64,000 nucleotides of DNA from NCBI GenBank assembly GCA_965279195.1, contig CBDIHP010000026.1:1-64000 (forward strand), read 5' to 3'. This document shows, piece after piece, positions 50,585 to 59,415 of the stretch (its first letter is position 1; each line of letters begins with the position of its first letter). This stretch comes from CBDIHP01 sp965279195. GTDB lineage: Bacteria > Planctomycetota > Planctomycetia > Isosphaerales > Isosphaeraceae. A program made the position numbers and the translations under genes. The notes beneath the pieces are model-generated. The model searched no databases. It had not been told where the DNA came from and worked only from the letters and a program-made list of their open reading frames with translations.

Positions 50585-51562
50585 ATGCCACCAATCGTGC
50601 TCGCCATGCTGCTCGCCCTGGGCCAGGAACCGGTGACGGCCGTTGCCGCGAAGCAACCCGCCCTCAGGGTCATCGCCCATCGCGGGGCCAGCGGATATCT
50701 CCCCGAACACACGCTCGAAGCCGTCGCCCTGGCCCACGGACTCGGGGCCGACTTCATCGAGCAGGACCTCGTGCTGTCGAAAGACCACGCCCTCGTCGTG
50801 CTCCACGACGTCGAGATCGACGCCGTGACCGACGTCGCCCGGGCCTTCCCGGACCGCAAACGACCCGACGGCCGCTACTACGCCATCGACTTCACCCTGG
50901 CCGAACTCAAGACCCTGACCGTCCACGAGCGGACCAACCCGAGGACGGGCAAGCCGGCGTTCCCGAAGCGGTTCCCCCAGGGCCGGGGCACCTTCCGGAT
51001 CCCCACGCTCGACGAGGAGATCGACCTCATCGAGGGCCTCAATGCCTCCACCGGCCGGAAGGTCGGCATCTACCCCGAGATCAAGTCCCCCGCCTGGCAC
51101 CGCAAGGCGGGCCACGACATCAGCCCGATCGTCTTGCAGGCGTTGAAGAAGCGCGGCTATTCCACCAAGGCCGACAACTTCTACCTCCAGTGCTTCGACT
51201 TCGACGAGGTCGCCCGGATCCGGTCGGAACTCAAGTTCCCCGGCAAGCTCGTGCAACTCCTCGGCGGCCGCAGGACCCCGCACGGCGACCTCTTCGAACC
51301 GGCCACCCTCGCCGCCCTCGCCCGCCACGTCGACGGCCTCGGGCCCGGCCTGCCGCTCGTCGTCCGCACGACGGACGGAACGATCGAGCCGACGCCCCTG
51401 GTCGAACTCGCCCACAAGGCCGGCCTGGAAGTCCACCCTTACACCCTGCGCACCGACGCCCTCCCCAGGGACGTAGCACTCCCCGATCTCCTGAAGACCC
51501 TGAATCACCCCAAGCACCCCATCGACGCACTGTTCGCCGATCAGCCCGACCGGGCCAGATGA
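50585..51562 (+). CDS. glpQ: Glycerophosphodiester phosphodiesterase, GlpQ type
   Basis: A 325-residue exported enzyme that hydrolyses glycerophosphodiesters to glycerol 3-phosphate and an alcohol. It has an N-terminal signal-like segment (IVLAMLLALGQEPVTAVAA) and the GDPD signature: catalytic HRGASGYLPEHTLEAVALA, metal-binding EQDLV and LVVLHD. The GlpQ-specific blocks ATDVARAFP-like DVARAFPDRKRPDGRYYAID, FPQGRGTFRIPTLDEEI and KVGIYPEIKSP are all present. VHPYTLRTD and ALFADQPDRA complete the barrel. It closely resembles periplasmic GlpQ of proteobacteria in domain order. No glp operon partners are nearby. Confidence 0.95.
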   Translation: MPPIVLAMLLALGQEPVTAVAAKQPALRVIAHRGASGYLPEHTLEAVALAHGLGADFIEQDLVLSKDHALVVLHDVEIDAVTDVARAFPDRKRPDGRYYAIDFTLAELKTLTVHERTNPRTGKPAFPKRFPQGRGTFRIPTLDEEIDLIEGLNASTGRKVGIYPEIKSPAWHRKAGHDISPIVLQALKKRGYSTKADNFYLQCFDFDEVARIRSELKFPGKLVQLLGGRRTPHGDLFEPATLAALARHVDGLGPGLPLVVRTTDGTIEPTPLVELAHKAGLEVHPYTLRTDALPRDVALPDLLKTLNHPKHPIDALFADQPDRAR

Positions 51563-51574
51563 CCTGTAAGGGAA

Positions 51575-51722
51575 ATCTGGAGCGCGTCCGCTTGCTGACG
51601 CCCTCGCCCGGCGGGAGCTTGCTCCCGAGAAGAACCCCTTCTTCGACAGCAGATCGCTTCGTCCCGGCGCACGAAGCGAGCGTCGCGACAACAGAGCGTC
51701 GGCAAGCGGACGCACTCCAGAT
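51575..51722. repeat. Intergenic inverted repeat, GGAGCTTGCTCC-core family, copy 3
   Basis: The arms at 51575-51601 and 51696-51722 are inverted copies identical at 25 of 27 positions. Inside is the hairpin GGGAGC-TT-GCTCCC (near 51611) shared with the copies at 9997 and 12004. It starts 12 bases after the glpQ stop. Confidence 0.8.
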
Positions 51723-51822
51723 CGGCTGGATCGCTGAGGCCGCACGCACAGCCCGACCCACCCTGTCCAATCCCCGCGAACTCCATTAAGATGGGGCCTG
51801 TCCGAAGACCGGAAGGGACCCC

Positions 51823-52581
51823 ATGCGCCTGCTGATCGCCTCGACCGACGCCGAATCCCGGGACCACGCCGCCCTGCCGGCCGCGCAGGTGCATGCGCAC
51901 CAGGCGCATCGGCTCAAGCCGCTCGAAGGGAAGCCGGCCGGGACGCTGATGGTGCACGAGGTCTATCGCAGCATCCAGGGCGAAAGCACGCACGCCGGCT
52001 TGCCTTGCGTCTTCGTCCGGCTCTCCGCGTGCCACCTCCGCTGCACCTACTGCGACACCCCCCACTCCTTCGGCAAGGGGCAGGTGCTCGGCCTGGATGA
52101 GGTGCTGGCGCAGATCCTCGGGCTGGGGGATCCCCTCGTCGAGGTCACCGGCGGCGAGCCCCTGCTCCAGCCGGAAGTGTACCCCTTGATGACCCGCCTG
52201 GCCGACGCCGGCAAGACCGTCCTGCTCGAGACCAGCGGGGCCATCGACACCGCGCACGTCGACGCCCGCGTCCGCGTGATCCTCGACGTCAAGACCCCGG
52301 GCTCCGGCGAGTCGGCCTCGCACCTGGAGTCGAACGTCGAACGCCTCCGGCCGACCGACGAGGTCAAGTACATCGTCTGCGACCGCCACGACTTCGACTG
52401 GGCGGTCGCCCACGTCCGCAAGCACGACCTGACGAGCCGGGTACCCGTGCTCTTCGGCGTGTCCTTCGGCTCCGTCTCCCCCACCGAACTGGCCGCCTGG
52501 ATCCTCGAAACCCGCCTGCCGATCCGGCTCCAGATCCAGCTCCACAAGTCGCTCTGGGACCCCTCGGCCCGCGGCGTCTGA
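51823..52581 (+). CDS. queE: 7-carboxy-7-deazaguanine synthase
   Basis: A 252-residue radical SAM enzyme of queuosine/deazaguanine synthesis that contracts 6-carboxytetrahydropterin to 7-carboxy-7-deazaguanine. The signature is VHEVYRSIQGESTHAGLPCV, the Fe-S cluster motif CHLRCTYCDT (C-x3-C-x2-C), VEVTGGEPLLQPEVYPL and LETSGAIDT. The first 42 residues before this signature are an extension compared with typical members, so an internal ATG at 51949 is an alternative start. ATG 51823 has AAGGGA upstream. Other queuosine genes are not in the window. Confidence 0.93.
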   Translation: MRLLIASTDAESRDHAALPAAQVHAHQAHRLKPLEGKPAGTLMVHEVYRSIQGESTHAGLPCVFVRLSACHLRCTYCDTPHSFGKGQVLGLDEVLAQILGLGDPLVEVTGGEPLLQPEVYPLMTRLADAGKTVLLETSGAIDTAHVDARVRVILDVKTPGSGESASHLESNVERLRPTDEVKYIVCDRHDFDWAVAHVRKHDLTSRVPVLFGVSFGSVSPTELAAWILETRLPIRLQIQLHKSLWDPSARGV

Positions 52582-52660
52582 TCTCCGAAGGGAGATCGGA
52601 TCCCCGCAGAACCCCCGTCCCCGGGCCGACCGACCCGACGTCGACGAGGGCCGCCCCGCC

Positions 52661-55414
52661 ATGCTCCGCACCCCCGCCACGCTGCTGATGCTGCTCTCCC
52701 TCGGACTGGCCGGACGCGCGGGCGCCCAGACGCCCGACCCGAAGGCCGCCGAGCACTTCGAGAAGGTCATCCGGCCGATCCTGGCCGAGCATTGCGTCGG
52801 CTGCCACGGCGGCGAGACGGCGAAGTCCGGGCTCCGGCTCGACAACCGAGCGGGGTTCCTCAAGGGGGGCAACGGCGGGCCCGTCGCCCTCCCCGGCGAC
52901 CCCGAGAACAGCCCGCTCATCGAGGCCGTCGCCAACCCCGACGACGACGCCCGCATGCCCCCGAAGCCGAAACCCCGGCTGTCGAAGGAGTCGGTCAAGG
53001 CCCTGACCGACTGGGTCAAATCCGGCGCCCACTGGCCCGCCGAGGCCGTCGCCACCAGGCCCGACCCGCTCCGGACGCACTGGGCCTTCCGGAAGATCGC
53101 CGAGCCGAAGCGGCCCGAGGTGAAGCAGCCGGGCTGGATCCGCAATGATATCGATGCCTTCATCCTGGCGAGGCTCGAATCCGCCGGCCTGGCCCCCTCG
53201 CCCGACGCCGACCGCCGCACGCTCATCCGCCGCCTCAGCTTCGACATCATCGGTCTGCCGCCGGCCCCCGACGAGGTCGACGCCTTCCTGCTCGACAACC
53301 GGCCCGACGCCTACGAGCGGCTGGTCGACCGGCTGCTGGCGTCCCCCCGCTACGGCGAACGATGGGCGCGGCACTGGCTGGATGTCGCCAGATATGCGGA
53401 TACCAAGGGATACATCTTCTTCGAAGAGTCGAACTTCCCCTGGCCCTACACCTACCGCGATTATGTGGTCAGGTCCTTGAATGAAGACGTGCCGTATGAT
53501 CGCTTCCTGACCGAGCAGATCGCCGCCGACAAGCTCGACCTCAAGGGGGACAACCGCCCCCTGGCCGCCCTGGGGTTCCTGACCCTCGGCGGCCGGTTCA
53601 TGAACAACCCGCACGACGTGATCGACGACCGCATCGATGTCGTCACCCGGGGCACGATGGGCCTGACGGTCACCTGCGCACGCTGCCACGACCACAAGTT
53701 TGACCCGATCACCCAGGCCGATTACTACGCCCTCTACGGCGTCTTCGCCAGCTCGGTCGAGCCCGCCATCCCACCGCTCCTGGGGCCGCCGCCGAAGACG
53801 CCCGAGTACGCCAGGTTCGACGCCGAGCTGAAGGCCCGCGAGGCCAAGCTCGCCGCGTTCGTCCGAGAGAAGCACCAGGCGATGGTCTCGTCCAGCCTCA
53901 CCCGCGCCTCGGAGTACATGCTCGCCGCCCGCACCGCCGGCATGCAGCCCAACACCGAAGACTTCATGCTCATCGCCGACGGCAACGATTTAAATCCGAA
54001 GATGCTCCTGCGCTGGCAAGTCTTCCTCGACCGCACCAGGCGGTCGCGCGACCCCGCCTTCTCCCCCTGGCACGCGCTCTCGGCGCTCTCGGAAGGTGAG
54101 TTCTCGGCGAAGGCCGGCGAGACCCTGCAGAAACTCGCGGCCGACGCCGCCCGCCCGTCGAACCCGATCATCCTCCACGCCCTCATGGAACGCCCGCTGG
54201 GGTCCATCTCCGAGGCCGCCGCGATCGTCGGCCAGAAGCTCCACGCCGCCAGGGCGCAGTGGGAGGTCGCCGCAGGCCGGGCCCGGCTCGAACGCAAGGA
54301 GCCGTCCCCCCTGCCCGACGCCGGCTGGGAGCAACTGCGGCTGGTGATGCTCGACCCCGACGCCCCGCCGAGCGTGCCGATGAGCCCCGTCGGCGACCTC
54401 GCGTTGCTCCCCGACCGCCCCTCGCAGGCCCAGTTGCAGGCCCTTCTCAAGGCCGTCGAGACCTGGCGCGCCACCGGCCCCGGGGCCCCGCCGAGGGCGA
54501 TGAGCCTCGTCGATGCGCAAGAGCTTGTCGAACCGCGGATCTTCCTCCGGGGCAATCCCAACAACAAGGGCAAGGCCGTCCCCCGGCGGTTCCTCGCCTC
54601 CCTGGGCGGCGAGGCGAGGCCATTCACCGGCGGTTCCGGCCGGCTCGAACTCGCGCGGGCGATCGCGTCGAAGGACAATCCCCTGACCTCGCGGGTGATG
54701 GTGAACCGCGTCTGGATGCAGTATTTCGGCACGCCGCTGGCCAGCACGCCCGGCGACTTCGGCCTCCGGAGCGACCCGCCCTCGAACCCCGCCCTGCTCG
54801 ACCATCTGGCGCATTCTTTCATGTCCAGCAACTGGTCGCTCAAGCAACTCCACCGGCAAGTCGTCACGTCCAGCACCTACCGCCAGTCCAGCCTCGACCG
54901 CGACGACGCGCGGGCCCGCGACCCCGAGAACCAGCTCCACTGGCGGCAGAACCGCCGCCGCCTGGACTTCGAGGCCCTCCGCGACGCCATCCTCTTCACC
55001 AGCGGCACCCTCGACCCCACCCCCGGCGGCCCATCCACGCCCCTACTCACCAGCAAGCGTCGGACCCTCTACGGCTTCATCGACCGCCTCAACCTCCCCG
55101 GCCTCTACCGCTCGTTCGACTTCCCCAGCCCCGACGCCACAAGCCCCAAACGCGACCAGACCACCGTCGCCCCCCAGGCCCTGTTCCTGATGAACAACCC
55201 CCTCCTGCGCGAGAATGCGAAGGCGCTCGCCGCCCGGGTCGAGAAGGCCGCATCCGCCCCGGAGGATCGCCTCCAGCGACTCTACCGCCTCGCCTACCAG
55301 CGCCCCCCGACCGCCCGCGAACTCGCCGCCGCGAAGCAATTCCTCGCCCAATCCGCCTGGCCCGACCTCGCCCAGGCGATGCTGCTGTCGAATGAATTTG
55401 CGTTCGTGGATTGA
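52661..55414 (+). CDS. Planctomycete PSCyt1/DUF1549/DUF1553 secreted cytochrome-like protein
   Basis: A 917-residue protein with a clear signal peptide (TLLMLLSLGLAGRAGAQ). The N-terminal PSCyt1 domain contains a haem-binding CVGCHG. DUF1549 (about residues 160-370) follows with WIRNDIDAFILARLESAGLA, LRRLSFDIIGLPP-like RRLSFDIIGLPPAPDEVDAF and a second CxxCH in CARCHDHKFDPI. DUF1553 forms the C-terminal third (LTSRVMVNRVWMQYFGTPL, STPGDFGLRSDPPSNPALLD, MLLSNEFAFVD). These proteins are greatly expanded in planctomycetes and are presumed periplasmic redox or sugar-degradation components, with no proven function. They are normally followed by a DUF1501 gene, but none is present here. Confidence 0.94.
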   Translation: MLRTPATLLMLLSLGLAGRAGAQTPDPKAAEHFEKVIRPILAEHCVGCHGGETAKSGLRLDNRAGFLKGGNGGPVALPGDPENSPLIEAVANPDDDARMPPKPKPRLSKESVKALTDWVKSGAHWPAEAVATRPDPLRTHWAFRKIAEPKRPEVKQPGWIRNDIDAFILARLESAGLAPSPDADRRTLIRRLSFDIIGLPPAPDEVDAFLLDNRPDAYERLVDRLLASPRYGERWARHWLDVARYADTKGYIFFEESNFPWPYTYRDYVVRSLNEDVPYDRFLTEQIAADKLDLKGDNRPLAALGFLTLGGRFMNNPHDVIDDRIDVVTRGTMGLTVTCARCHDHKFDPITQADYYALYGVFASSVEPAIPPLLGPPPKTPEYARFDAELKAREAKLAAFVREKHQAMVSSSLTRASEYMLAARTAGMQPNTEDFMLIADGNDLNPKMLLRWQVFLDRTRRSRDPAFSPWHALSALSEGEFSAKAGETLQKLAADAARPSNPIILHALMERPLGSISEAAAIVGQKLHAARAQWEVAAGRARLERKEPSPLPDAGWEQLRLVMLDPDAPPSVPMSPVGDLALLPDRPSQAQLQALLKAVETWRATGPGAPPRAMSLVDAQELVEPRIFLRGNPNNKGKAVPRRFLASLGGEARPFTGGSGRLELARAIASKDNPLTSRVMVNRVWMQYFGTPLASTPGDFGLRSDPPSNPALLDHLAHSFMSSNWSLKQLHRQVVTSSTYRQSSLDRDDARARDPENQLHWRQNRRRLDFEALRDAILFTSGTLDPTPGGPSTPLLTSKRRTLYGFIDRLNLPGLYRSFDFPSPDATSPKRDQTTVAPQALFLMNNPLLRENAKALAARVEKAASAPEDRLQRLYRLAYQRPPTARELAAAKQFLAQSAWPDLAQAMLLSNEFAFVD

Positions 55415-55417
55415 ATA

Positions 55418-55625
55418 GGGGATGGAACCGCAAAGACGCAAAGAGCGCAAAACAGAGAAATTGGAACCACAGAGACACAGAGGACACGGAGATAGGAATG
55501 AGTTAAATTACTATTTAATTACATGAATGTATTAAAGTCTTCCCGGGTCTCTTTTATCTCCGCGTCTCTGTGGTTCAATTCACTTGTCTTCCTCCGCGCT
55601 CTTTGCGTCTTTGCGGTTCAACCCC
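55418..55625. repeat. Nested double inverted repeat, CCACAGAGACACAGAG family, copy 2
   Basis: The outer arms (55418-55448 and 55596-55625) are inverted copies around AACCGCAAAGACGCAAAGAG. Nested inside is a second inverted repeat (about 55460-55494 and 55556-55579) with AACCACAGAGAC, closely related to the copies at 41485 and 56441. The right inner arm lacks about ten bases. The central loop is strikingly AT-rich (near 55502-55538). It begins 4 bases after the stop codon of the cytochrome gene. Confidence 0.82.
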
Positions 55626-55630
55626 TCCCC

Positions 55631-56443
55631 ATGAGCAACACCTCGATCGAATGGACCGACGCCACCTGGAATCCCGTGCGGGGCTGCACCAAGATCAGCC
55701 CGGGGTGCAAGCACTGCTACGCCGAGACGTTCGCCGAGCGATTCCGGGGCGTGCCGGGGCACCCGTATGAGCAGGGCTTCGACCTCAAGTTCGTGCCGGG
55801 GAAGCTGCTGGAGCCGTTGACGCTCTCGAAGTCGCGGATGATCTTCGTCAACTCGATGAGCGACCTCTTCCACAAGGACATCCCCGACGCCTCCATCGAG
55901 GCCGTCGCGCGGGTGATGGTCGAGGCCAACTGGCACACGTATCAGGTCCTGACCAAGCGTTCGGAGCGACTCCGCGACCTGCTCTCGACCAGACTCAGAT
56001 TCGCCGCCGAGGTCCCCTGGATCTGGTGGGGCGTGAGCGTCGAGGACCGGGCCTACGGCCTCCCCCGGGTCGACCACCTCAAGCGGGCCCCCGCCGGCCT
56101 GCGGATGCTCTCGGTGGAACCCCTGCTCGAAGACCTCGGGGCCGACCTCGACCTCAGCGGCATCGGCTGGGTCATCCTCGGCGGCGAGAGCGGCCCCGGC
56201 GCCCGGCCGCTCGACCCCGACTGGGTCCGACACGTCCGAAACGCCTGCTCACGTCAAAACATCCCCTTCTTCTTCAAGCAATGGGGCGGCACCCGCAAGC
56301 ACAAGACCGGGCGGACCCTCGACGACCGCACCCACGACGACACGCCCGACCGCCCCGTGCAAATCGTGCCGGACGCCGCGACACGGAAGGGGTTGGTGGA
56401 CCAACTCACCGGGCTGGTGGGCGGCTTTGGGGAAGCGATCTGA
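55631..56443 (+). CDS. DUF5131 (phage Gp37/Gp68-like) radical-SAM-like protein
   Basis: A 270-residue protein of the DUF5131/Gp37-Gp68 family. It starts SNTSIEWTDATWNPVRGCTK, then the Cys motif GCTKISPGCKHCYAE resembling a radical SAM cluster site, followed by KFVPGKLLEPL, IFVNSMSDLFHKDIP, YQVLTKRSERL, WWGVSVEDR and VILGGESGPGARPL. The C-terminal FFFKQWGG is characteristic. Members occur in phages and bacterial genomes, and the reaction is unknown. The frame is open upstream, but ATG 55631 begins the conserved part. The gene is bordered on both sides by CCACAGAGACACAGAG repeats, and its TGA lies in the right-hand one. Confidence 0.9.
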   Translation: MSNTSIEWTDATWNPVRGCTKISPGCKHCYAETFAERFRGVPGHPYEQGFDLKFVPGKLLEPLTLSKSRMIFVNSMSDLFHKDIPDASIEAVARVMVEANWHTYQVLTKRSERLRDLLSTRLRFAAEVPWIWWGVSVEDRAYGLPRVDHLKRAPAGLRMLSVEPLLEDLGADLDLSGIGWVILGGESGPGARPLDPDWVRHVRNACSRQNIPFFFKQWGGTRKHKTGRTLDDRTHDDTPDRPVQIVPDAATRKGLVDQLTGLVGGFGEAI

Positions 56444-56530
56444 ACCACAGAGACACAGAGGACACGGATTTCATGAACGATTAAAAACTTCTCCGTTACC
56501 TCTCCGTGATCTCTGCGTCTCAGTGGTTCA
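56441..56530. repeat. Inverted repeat between convergent genes, CCACAGAGACACAGAG family, copy 3
   Basis: The left arm 56441-56469 and right arm 56509-56530 are inverted copies (TGAACCACAGAGAC with one or two mismatches). The TGA at the left edge is the stop codon of the DUF5131 gene, and the TGA on the opposite strand at the right edge (56530-56528) is the stop codon of the thioesterase gene. The spacer is AT-rich. Confidence 0.82.
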
Positions 56531-56980
56531 ATCTCCCGGCTTTCCTTCCCGTCCTTCTCTTTCTTCAATCGCCGCCCGGATGTCATCCGGGATCGGATAC
56601 GGCGTCGCAGCGTTATAGTCGTACAGGACTAGCGTCGACGTTCCCTCGGCCGCGAGCTTGTCGCCGGCGGATTGGCTCACGACCTTGTGTTCCATGGTGA
56701 TGCTCGTCCGCCCGACCTTGATCACGCGCGAGCCCACGCGAACCGTGTCGGGGAACACGATCGGTGCGCGGTAGTGGCACGTCACCGACGCCAGGATCGG
56801 CCCGATCTTCCGGGTCTCGAGCATCGCCCAGAACCCCAGACCCCGCGTGTAGGCGATGCGCGAGGATTCGAACCAGCGCAGATAGACCGTGTTATTCACA
56901 TGGTTGAGCGCATCCATATCGCCCCACCACACGGGCACATCGATCACGGCGGGGAATCCTTGCAGCGGGTCGTCGGACAT
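56528..56980 (-). CDS. YbgC-like hotdog acyl-CoA thioesterase
   Basis: A 150-residue hotdog-fold protein of the 4-hydroxybenzoyl-CoA thioesterase/YbgC group, which hydrolyses acyl-CoA thioesters. The catalytic region is VWWGDMDALNHVNNTVYLRW with the active Asp in GDMD-like position, followed by FESSRIAYTRGLGF and VTCHYRAPIVFPDTV. ATG 56980 begins MSDDPL, and an upstream in-frame ATG is not supported. It lies 138 bases downstream of a second hotdog gene in the same direction and close to the beta-oxidation cluster, so both may act on fatty acyl-CoA (inference). Confidence 0.88.
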   Translation of the reverse strand: MSDDPLQGFPAVIDVPVWWGDMDALNHVNNTVYLRWFESSRIAYTRGLGFWAMLETRKIGPILASVTCHYRAPIVFPDTVRVGSRVIKVGRTSITMEHKVVSQSAGDKLAAEGTSTLVLYDYNAATPYPIPDDIRAAIEEREGREGKPGD

Positions 56981-57118
56981 TCTGGGATCCCTGGTAGGGC
57001 GGGGTGCGGTCCGTCTCCGGCCACCCCCACCGATCATCGCGCCCCGCCGCGCGGGCGGTCGGGCGCGTCGAACGCCGAAGTCGATGGGGTACCCCGAAGA
57101 CGGAGCCGCGCCCCACTT

Positions 57119-57574
57119 TTACTTGTCCGCGCGCCGGGCGAGTTGCCGACGCGTCTCGTCGGTGTGCGGCTGATAGAGGAAGGTGGCCGTGCCGCTGGCG
57201 ACGAGCACGCCGGCCTGGTTGCGGAGTTCGCCCCGGCCGACGGCGGTCATCCGGCCGGCGTGGAGGATCTCGGCGTCGCCCACCAGTTGCTCGCCCGGCC
57301 AGCCGGGGCGGATGAAGTTGACGTTGAGCTGGGCGGTCACGACGTAACGGTCGGGCCCGCAGAGGCTCTCGGCCGCCGCCCCCATGAGGGTGTCCAGCAG
57401 CGATGCGATCACGCCGCCGTGGGTGATCCCCAGCGTCCGCGAGTGCTTCTCCTCCAGGTCGATCCGGAGGGTCGCCTTGCCGTCCCGGGCGCTCCCCTCG
57501 CGGAGCCCGATCAGTTCCAGGAAATGCCTCGCCCCGGTCGTCGGGACCTCTTGCGGCGGATCGATTTCGGACAC
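57119..57574 (-). CDS. PaaI-type hotdog thioesterase
   Basis: A 151-residue PaaI-family thioesterase. Signature: HSRTLGITHGGVIASLLDTL (HGG with following Asp) and NVNFIRPGWPGEQLVGDAEI, then GRGELRNQAGVLVASGTATF. GTG 57574 is the preferred start, with GAGGA nine bases upstream. A longer frame from 57625 is possible. The C-terminus is basic (RRQLARRADK). It precedes the YbgC-like gene in the same orientation, and they may form a two-gene operon. Confidence 0.87.
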   Translation of the reverse strand: MSEIDPPQEVPTTGARHFLELIGLREGSARDGKATLRIDLEEKHSRTLGITHGGVIASLLDTLMGAAAESLCGPDRYVVTAQLNVNFIRPGWPGEQLVGDAEILHAGRMTAVGRGELRNQAGVLVASGTATFLYQPHTDETRRQLARRADK

Positions 57575-57696
57575 CGGCGTGGGTCCTCGGGAGCATTCGT
57601 GTTCGGGCCTGTGGCGTGGGTTCAACCCGCCCGGGCAGAATGATAGCAGGTCACGGCAAAATGGGCAGCCGGACTTCTCCCGTCCAGTTCGTCACC

Positions 57697-57702
57697 TATA
57701 AT
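57697..57702 (+). promoter_or_regulatory. Consensus -10 hexamer before a small open frame
   Basis: A perfect TATAAT, 26 bases upstream of ATG 57728, with GGAG at about 57709-57712 between them. A -35 box is not obvious. Confidence 0.4.
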
Positions 57703-57727
57703 TCCATTGGAGACGCTCCCTGCCCCC

Positions 57728-57859
57728 ATGTTCAGGACCCGGCGAGGCATCCTGATCCACGAGGAGTCGTCCCCGACCCACGTCAGGCTTTTCCCCGACG
57801 CCGGCCGCGAGTGGGTTCGTTCCCCGCCCGGCGAGATCCGTCTCCCATCCGAATGTTGA
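57728..57859 (+). CDS. Possible 43-residue protein
   Basis: A short open frame (begins MFRTRRGILIHEESSPTHVR, ends IRLPSEC) downstream of a perfect -10 box and a GGAG sequence. The residue composition is not of low complexity. No relatives are recognised. It lies in a gap of about 450 bases between the PaaI-like gene and the FabD-like gene, and nothing else in that gap looks coding. Confidence 0.35.
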   Translation: MFRTRRGILIHEESSPTHVRLFPDAGREWVRSPPGEIRLPSEC

Positions 57860-58022
57860 CGGATTAGGACATTTTGAGAAAGGCTCGCGGTCCCAAACGC
57901 GGCGGCCGACGTAGCAGAGGATAAGGAGAACGGCGAGGCGGCGGGTCGCCGCCCCGTCCGGACGAACCAAAGGGAAGGCCCGGTCGTCTCTCGCTCCTCC
58001 CCGAGGAGAAGGACGGTTCCCC

Positions 58023-59393
58023 ATGAAGGCCGACGGCATCCGTCCGCGCCACCGCGAGCGGTCGCGGCTCGCCAACGATCTCGAAAACCCGGCGATCGTC
58101 GGCCCCAACGGGTCGCCGACCGTCAGCGGCCCCGGCCGCGCCCGGTCGCCGCAGTCGGACCCGATGTCGCCCGAGGATCTACGCAAGGAGATCCACCACG
58201 CCGCCTTCGCCTTCCGGGGGTACGACGCCCAGAATATCGGCCGGAGCCCCGAACTCCTGGCCCACCCGCGCTACGGTCCGATCGTCCGCGACGCTCTCAT
58301 TGAGGCGGGACGCATCTGCGCCGAGTCCACGAACAAGCCCGTCGACCTCGTCGCCCACGTCGAGGCGGCCGGCGTGTCGACGCCCGCGAGCTTCGCCGAG
58401 GACGTCGCGACGATCGTCGCGATGGAACTCGTGCAGTTGAAGCTCCTGGCCGAGTGCCACGGCGTGGTCGTGGACGAGGCCCGGCTGAACTTCGGCTACT
58501 CCATCGGCGAGATGGCCGCGCTCGTCGCGGGCGGGTCGTACTCGCTGGAGCAACTGCTCCCCGTGCCGCTGGGCCTGGCGCCGGACTGTGCCGACCTGGC
58601 GTCCGACACCCACATGGGCGTCCTGTTCACCAAGGGGCCCGCGCTCAACACCCGGGACGTCGAGGCCGCCTGCCAGGCGATCCGCGGCGAAGGGCGCGGC
58701 CTGATCGGTCCGTCGGCCTACCTCTCGCCGAACACGGCCCTGATCCTCGGCCAGCGAGACACGATCGACCGGCTCGACAGGGCCCTGCCCGACCTGATGC
58801 CGATGCCCAAGGGCAAGCTGATGCTGCGGAAGAAGCCGCAGCAGTGGCCGCCGCTGCACTCGCCCCTGGTCTGGGAGAAATTGATCCCGAACCGCGCGGC
58901 CGTCGCCCTCTACAGGATCGAGGGCGGGCGGCAGGCCCCGAAGCCGACCGTCCTGTCCTGCGTCACCGGAGACGCGGCGTACGACGCGTTCAACAGCCGG
59001 GAGGTCCTGATCGACTGGACCGACCACCCCCAGAAGCTCTGGGACGTCCTGACGCAGGCGATGTCCTCGGGCGTGCAGACGGTGATCCACACCGGCCCCT
59101 CGCCCAACCTGATCCCCGCGACCTTCGCCCGGATCAGCAACAACGTGAGCCGATACCTCGGCCACCGCTACTTGCACATGCTCGGGCGGGGATTCGTCTC
59201 CGGCCTGAATCGCTACGGCTGGCTCGGGCGGGTCTTGCCCTCCCAGACCGCCTGGCTCCGGGCCCCGTACCTCCGGCACGTCATCCTGGAGGACTGGCTG
59301 CTCGAACACGAACCGGCCCGGCCGACCGCCGTGGCGATCCCAGAGAATCTCCCGATCGCCGCCGCCGACAACTCGGCGCACGCCGGCCGCTGA
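58023..59393 (+). CDS. FabD-like acyltransferase (malonyltransferase fold)
   Basis: A 456-residue protein with the acyltransferase nucleophile motif FGYSIGEMAALVAGG, Ser160 being equivalent to the active Ser in GHSxGE of malonyl-CoA:ACP transacylase. The downstream PPLHSPLVW resembles the PFHS motif that carries the catalytic His. About 40 disordered residues precede the domain, and the C-terminal region (YRLHMLGRGFVSGLNRYGWL-like HMLGRGFVSGLNRYGWLGRV) is an extension absent from FabD. The substrate is unknown. It precedes the beta-oxidation genes in the same direction, separated by a GTAGGGTG repeat. Confidence 0.75.
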   Translation: MKADGIRPRHRERSRLANDLENPAIVGPNGSPTVSGPGRARSPQSDPMSPEDLRKEIHHAAFAFRGYDAQNIGRSPELLAHPRYGPIVRDALIEAGRICAESTNKPVDLVAHVEAAGVSTPASFAEDVATIVAMELVQLKLLAECHGVVVDEARLNFGYSIGEMAALVAGGSYSLEQLLPVPLGLAPDCADLASDTHMGVLFTKGPALNTRDVEAACQAIRGEGRGLIGPSAYLSPNTALILGQRDTIDRLDRALPDLMPMPKGKLMLRKKPQQWPPLHSPLVWEKLIPNRAAVALYRIEGGRQAPKPTVLSCVTGDAAYDAFNSREVLIDWTDHPQKLWDVLTQAMSSGVQTVIHTGPSPNLIPATFARISNNVSRYLGHRYLHMLGRGFVSGLNRYGWLGRVLPSQTAWLRAPYLRHVILEDWLLEHEPARPTAVAIPENLPIAAADNSAHAGR

Positions 59394-59415
59394 CGTATGG
59401 TGTGGGCAATCCCCA

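Noticed and set aside
55418..56530. Repeats around the DUF5131 gene as a CRISPR-like array
   Set aside because: The repeats are inverted rather than direct, of unequal length and spacing, and enclose a gene instead of spacers.
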